A stretch of DNA of 24,313 bases from the NCBI GenBank assembly GCA_014925825.1, contig JACGCK010000436.1:1-24313 (forward strand). Direction: 5' to 3'. Source of the stretch: Pholiota molesta. Lineage: Eukaryota > Basidiomycota > Agaricomycetes > Agaricales > Strophariaceae. Positions 19,848 to 24,313 of the stretch are shown in pieces. A program made the position numbers and the translations under genes. Below the pieces are notes generated by a model. It had not been told where the DNA came from and made no database searches. It saw only the letters and a program-made list of their open reading frames with translations. Within the stretch, counting starts at the first letter, position 1. Each line of letters starts with the position of its first letter.

Positions 19848-22204
19848 ATGAGCTCTCTCACTACTGTGCTCAATAACATCCCTCTCTCAATCTGGCTTTC
19901 TGCCCCGCTCTTGGCCTTTGGACTATTTCTCTCTGTTCGCGGTGGACTTCGATGGCAAACACTTAAGAACTTGCGCGGCCCATCCTCTAGCTCATGGCTG
20001 TACGGGCACCAAGTTGAATTCTACCGTCAAAATGATGTGGGCGAACTGGATTTTAACTGGGCCAACGAATACGGCGGTGCTTGGAAGATCGACGGCTGCT
20101 TTGGCGTAAGGTTACTCTGATTTTCTCTATGGAGCTGTATAATGACTTCGAGCATAGCGCAACATCTTGATGCTTTCGGATCCCAACGCCATTCGCCACA
20201 CTATCCACACCATGGGGTACGGATACCCCAAGACCAGAGAGAGCAAGACTTTCACTGGCTTAGCTTTCGGCCGCGGCGTCTCTTGGGCTGGAGGTCAGTA
20301 CTTTCGAACGATCTTGTACACCAATTTTGCTTATACGATATAGGTGAAACACACGTTCGTCACCGAAAGTTGTTGAATCCCGCTTTCACTGCGCAAGCCC
20401 AACGCCCCTTTTACCCTGTATTCAGGCGTGTTGCAGCTCAGGTACTTATTTGACGTGATTGATCTCGCTGTAACCCACTGAACATGGACACAGCTCACTA
20501 GCCAATGGAAAGACAAGCTCCAGGAGGGTGACTGTTCAGATTTCCAAGTCATGGATATTAGTCGCGGTCTCGTGAACACTACTCTCGACATTATCGGTGA
20601 AGGTAATTACTCGTTATTCTCTTTTTGGTCTCGCCTGAGCTCTTTCTTGTTTCAAAGCCGTTTTCGACTACCACTTCGGATCACTCGATGGTAAAGAAGA
20701 TAAAAATGAATTCTCGGAAGTCTTTCACAACCTGTTGTAAGCCATCATTCCTACTACGATTGTTTTCGTTGCCTCAAGTAACTCGACCTAGCGCGGATTC
20801 GAATCTTTTTCCGCCTAAGGCTGCCATTCTTTTTGCCGCGAGTTGGGCATATTGGCCAGAAGTGGTCCTCCGTTACGTCGGAAACCTTCCGTTCCGTCAA
20901 TTTATTCGCTTCAAGGATTTCCTGACTCACGGAAAGCAGCTTGGCAAAGATCTTATCGAGAATCAAGCTGCTGCCGTTGATGGTAAAAAGCGTCGCGATA
21001 TTTTAAGCATTCTCGGTGAGCCTTGCCTCTGCATTTCTGACTGGATCATCGTGCTTACAGCTTACGCTAGTCGAGGCCAACAAAACCAACAGTAATGCTG
21101 ATCGTCTTAGCGAAGATGAAGTGTTATCCCAAGTAACGTGAGTTTTTTTTGGTTCGCTATCTGAGTCAGTGATTCATGATGTATCAGGACACTCTTATTT
21201 GCCGGTCATGAAACCACCGCTACCACCCTTACTTGGATTATGTACGAATTAGCTAAACATCCTGAAGATCAAGCTCGTGTTCGAGAGGAAGTTCGCAGCA
21301 AGCGTCTAAAGATTACAGCTAACGGGCAGAGAGACTTCACGGCAACTGATCTCGAAAGTATGACATTTACCAACGCAGTTATTAAGGTATCTCTCTTTTT
21401 TTTTTCACCGGTTGACCATCTACTAAATCATGTAATGTTTCCGTAGGAGGGCCTTCGAATGCATCCTGTAAGTTTCTCTGCCGCTTGTTTATCTTCATAT
21501 CTCAATATGTTTGCTTAGATTTCACCCTGGATGTTTGTATTCGATCCTTACTACTTATGGGACTCGGAATCTGACTCAATTTTACATTAGCACTCGCGAA
21601 GCCGCAGTTCATGACGTGATCCCGCTCTCTGAGCCTGTCATCGGTATTGATGGAAAATCCATGTCGGAAATCAAAGTCGTCCCTGGACAACCTGTCCTCG
21701 TGTCAACTTGTGCCTACAATCGGTATGTGATACTTGTACTTGCATCGTCCAGGGACCTAATTCGATATTCAGTCATTGTGGTGCATGGGGTGAAGACTCT
21801 CATCAGTGGTCTCCGAATCGCCATTTGAATCAGGACATGAAAGACAAGCAGACTCCTGTTGGTCTTTACTCCAATCTGTAAAAACATTTCTTCTTAAAGT
21901 GTTCGAAAATTAACATCCTTATGCACGCAGATTAACCTTCGCTGGCGGACCTTCAGGATGCATGGGATGGAGATTTGCGTCAGTCATTCCCAAATTCTTT
22001 ACCAAGATGTGAAGCTGACTTTACGCCGTTAGACTGACTGAAATGCAGTCTACCGTTGTTGAAATGGTGGAGAATTTTGAGTTCTGCGCTCCTGCGGATA
22101 ACGTCAAGATGTTGCGTACCCCAGTCGGTGCAATCATGGCTCCTATGGTCGAGGGTAAATTTGAGGAACGAACTCAAATGCCGCTGGGAGTTCGTCCGCT
22201 CTAA
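19848..22204 (+). CDS. Cytochrome P450 (P450-2), 553 aa, fourteen exons
   Basis: Microsomal P450 monooxygenase. Exons: 19848-20105, 20158-20293, 20344-20441, 20494-20602, 20658-20736, 20792-21015, 21071-21137, 21188-21386, 21447-21467, 21519-21532, 21591-21722, 21773-21877, 21931-21978, 22033-22204; introns 50-60 bp; the joined frame is 1662 nt ending in TAA. Features: N-terminal anchor (IWLSAPLLAFGLFLSV); C-helix SWAGGETHVRHRKLLNPAF; canonical I-helix AGHETT (329-334); ExxR as EGLR (E391-R394); REAAVHDVIPLSEPV; and haem loop FAGGPSGCMGWRFA with ligand C491. It is a different family from P450-1. From memory it resembles the large basidiomycete groups with HETT I-helices. The 21-nt and 14-nt exons are needed to join EGLRMHP to the ITREA segment. 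It is separated from the terpene synthase by 3.3 kb. Likely terpene tailoring; regiochemistry unknown. Confidence 0.92.
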
Positions 22205-22802
22205 ATCGTCGATTTATATGCATGCAACTCTTGGATACTTCAGTATCATGCCGTTTTCTTAAATAGACATATAATCGTTTTGTATGCTTATCTGTATTGA
22301 ATCTTTTCGAGAGCGAGGGGTGTAGCATATAAGTTAATGAAGTTGGCGACTGGATTAGATTAGATATCGTCGGTAGCACAGCATGTCCGTATGTAGACGC
22401 GCGCAGTGTTGTGACGAACAGATCATGTCTTGCCTACTGCCATCGCGTGCTTGCCTAGCGTGCGCCTGCTCGACGCGTTCCCGAACCTTGCCAGACTCGG
22501 ATCCCAAGCTGCTACATAGATTGTCCTACTCGAACATATGTCTAACAAAACTCAAAGGGTCTAAGTAGTATTATATGGTAAGAGCATAGATGATAAGAAC
22601 AGAAAGTAACTGAATGATCCCATGGGTATAACTCCAAACCACGGTCGAGCTGAGCTAGTTTCGCAAGTTGCGAGTCCATGGCCGGCCTTGACCGGTTCAC
22701 CGCCTGGACACTCAAATAAGTAGAAAGCATCTACTTTCGGAGGCAGATCTTCGCCGATCCCGATTACATAGCGAATGTTTTTAATCTATAACGCTGAAGC
22801 GC

Positions 22803-22828
22803 AGCCCCGCTCCCGCCCCAAGCGGGGT
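22803..22828. other. GC-rich hairpin
   Basis: CAGCCCCGCT and AGCGGGGTTG can pair over 10 bp (one G-T wobble) around a loop of about 9 nt and are followed by a run of five A. It is about 600 bp beyond the P450-2 stop, so it is not an obvious 3'-end signal. Role unknown; possibly a chance structure. Confidence 0.35.
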
Positions 22829-23322
22829 TGAAAAAGCATACTCTTTGACTCCATAACTACAAGGGGATGTCTACTCCAAGTCTAGGTACGTACTTCTTCG
22901 AATCGCTGCATTGATCTCAGTACATACTGGTATAAGATACACGGCTATGACTCTGACAGCCTCGAACGCGAAGGTGTAGCCATTCCTTCCAACTTCCAAG
23001 CCTTCGCCAAGCTTGGCCATTCCGAACTTGGCGGGGTCGCTAATTTACAAAGCCTCAACCGAGCCTCAAGAAACCTCATGCTGCCTCGACTCTCGACCCA
23101 ACCGAAATCAATCGGTCATAAATGATCTTCACAGTTGATGTAGAATCTCGACTACCCTGATAATCGTCTAATAGCATATGTAAGAAGATAAGATAACATG
23201 TTTCGTTGGAACAATGCTGCTGAGCGATACGGGTGATTGACTTGTGGCACAATCAAGAAGTAACTAACGCCTTGCATTTCTTGACATAACCGGACATGAG
23301 TCCATGAATGTTCAATCATATC

Positions 23323-23352
23323 ACCACCGCTCACCACCGCTCACCACCGCCG
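23323..23352. repeat. Short tandem repeat, TCACCACCGC x3
   Basis: Three head-to-tail copies of a 10-base unit (TCACCACCGC), the last followed by CGCTG. A minor microrepeat with no visible function. Confidence 0.7.
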
Positions 23353-23941
23353 CTGTATTGTAAATGATTTTATACTGTCTCCGTGATTCTTTCTGATACG
23401 CCCTCAAGGCCTCATGTCTCGAATACTATGCAAAGCCCCATGGAGTACTCGCTGAACTCGTAAACGTCCTTTTGTCGTCGCCGTTTCATGGATATTTCGC
23501 AGCTGCAACTTCTGATGGTTTGGCTTCTCGCGTAAGAATGGGCATTGTTTGGAGTTAATGAGACGTGAGAGACTGGCTACAGTAGAAATGATGATCATGC
23601 TTAAACCCGAATATATCTATCAGCGATTCAAACGAGATAACTTGGGTCTTTAGTAGCATCGGATATTTCTTGAAAGAAACGAAGATACAAGTAAACCCGA
23701 GTTAGTTGCGGCGACTCTCCCATTGCGGCGAGGCTGGGCGATGTAATAATGAATATTTTTTACGGAACGAAACACTTTTTAGACTAGTTAAGTCTAAATT
23801 GATCTCAGATCAGCAAGCTATGAAATCATACATAGGCCGCTTGTCTACCCAATTCACTTTCTCTTCCTGTTGAACTTTTGCTCTGACGCTCGTGGAATTC
23901 GTCCAATTTGGTCTTAGTTTGAGCTCTCCTTCCAATTCACA

Positions 23942-24313
23942 ATGGAGTCCTCCTCTGGCAGCTTGTTCATACTCGTCGCAGTTTCATCCCTCACTGTCGT
24001 ATGGCTGGCAAAAAGACTGTCCGTCTCCCGCAATATACAAGGCCCCATTTCTTCATCCTTCCTGACGGGTAAGTTGCGTTCAAATAGCGCTTAATGTTAT
24101 CATTCATACTGAATATGAATATGCGTCAGGGAACTTGTTGGAGCTTATAGCCCAGAAACGGACGCGATTGGCAGCTCAATACCAGTATCGTTCATGAGGG
24201 ATAGCGAGGATTCGGACCGCGCGGGTAATTATCATCATTTTTCCACGAAGCTTCAACATACAACTCTGACCGCTACACATCTCAGGGCAGCGCATTGTTA
24301 GTGAGCGATCCTA
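23942..24313 (+). pseudogene. 5' part of a third cytochrome P450 (P450-3), in-frame TGA, cut by window end
   Basis: Exon 1 (23942-24068) encodes a signal anchor (LFILVAVSSLTVVWLAKRL) and a short hinge; exon 2 (24130-24224) and exon 3 (24286 to the edge) join in frame. Exon 2 gives GNLLELIA and later ARIRTAR; exon 3 gives GSALLVSDP, which matches the P450 region leading to the beta1 strands (GNL...YG...RIRG...LLVSDP). A TGA at 24195-24197 (codon 65) falls where the family has its conserved Tyr-Gly. Both introns have good GT and AG ends (61 bp each). It is therefore a freshly inactivated gene, or a gene with a sequencing error or an unseen alternative splice. The haem-binding half is outside the window, so it cannot be judged. 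Confidence 0.65.

Larger units (their letters stand above)
22205..23941. other. Intergenic region between P450-2 and P450-3
   Basis: About 1.7 kb with no recognised gene. It holds a GC-rich hairpin at 22803-22828, a three-unit TCACCACCGC repeat at 23323-23352, and a coding-like patch at about 22930-23122. That patch is readable on both strands: a plus-strand frame with AIPSNFQAFAKLGHSELGG, or a minus-strand frame with GEGLEVGRNGYTFAFEAV bounded by AG and GTACGT. Neither frame belongs to a family I can name. Confidence 0.45.

Noticed and set aside
21061..21095. Earlier acceptor for P450-2 exon 7 (TTACAG before CTTACGC)
   Set aside because: It leads to a stop within about 12 codons; the CTAG acceptor ten bases later keeps the frame through LSEDEV and into the I-helix.
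1..24313. tRNA, rRNA, CRISPR, polyketide or nonribosomal peptide synthase genes, cluster transcription factor
   Set aside because: None was recognisable on either strand by eye; tRNAscan and HMM searches would be needed to exclude small RNA genes.

Overview
The window is eukaryotic and most probably from a basidiomycete fungus of the Agaricomycetes. Its genes are split into many short exons by GT-AG introns of about 47 to 77 bases. Several exons are under 25 bases. The gene content (a sesquiterpene synthase, cytochromes P450 and short-chain dehydrogenases side by side) is typical of the terpenoid gene clusters of mushrooms and polypores. I rebuilt exon structures by hand from splice signals, reading frame and family motifs; no transcript evidence was available.

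Layout. 1-977: no confident gene. 978-2033 (-): complete six-exon short-chain dehydrogenase (SDR1, 247 aa). 2034-6887: about 4.9 kb without a convincing gene, holding a 379-bp MITE-like element with 25-bp perfect terminal inverted repeats and three low-complexity CACGCA/GTGCGT patches. 6888-8803 (-): complete eight-exon P450 (P450-1, 512 aa). 8804-10016: divergent intergenic region. 10017-11281 (+): complete ten-exon short-chain dehydrogenase (SDR2, 259 aa). 11282-13740: gene debris, namely an unidentified frame with two stops and a GC-rich, frameshifted ferric-reductase-like pseudogene. 15136-16564 (-): complete seven-exon sesquiterpene synthase (362 aa). 16565-19847: 3.3 kb with no confident gene. 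19848-22204 (+): complete fourteen-exon P450 (P450-2, 553 aa). 22205-23941: intergenic. 23942-end (+): 5' end of a third P450, cut by the window edge and carrying an in-frame TGA.

How the parts may work together (inference). The terpene synthase would cyclise farnesyl diphosphate to a sesquiterpene hydrocarbon. P450-1 and P450-2 would hydroxylate it, and SDR1 and SDR2 would interconvert alcohols and ketones or aldehydes. The damaged ferric-reductase-like gene and the interrupted third P450 suggest the locus is being remodelled, with working core genes among decaying ones and small repeats. The product cannot be told from sequence alone. The terpene synthase most resembles, from memory of the family, the trans-humulyl / protoilludene-type group (clade III) of basidiomycete enzymes.
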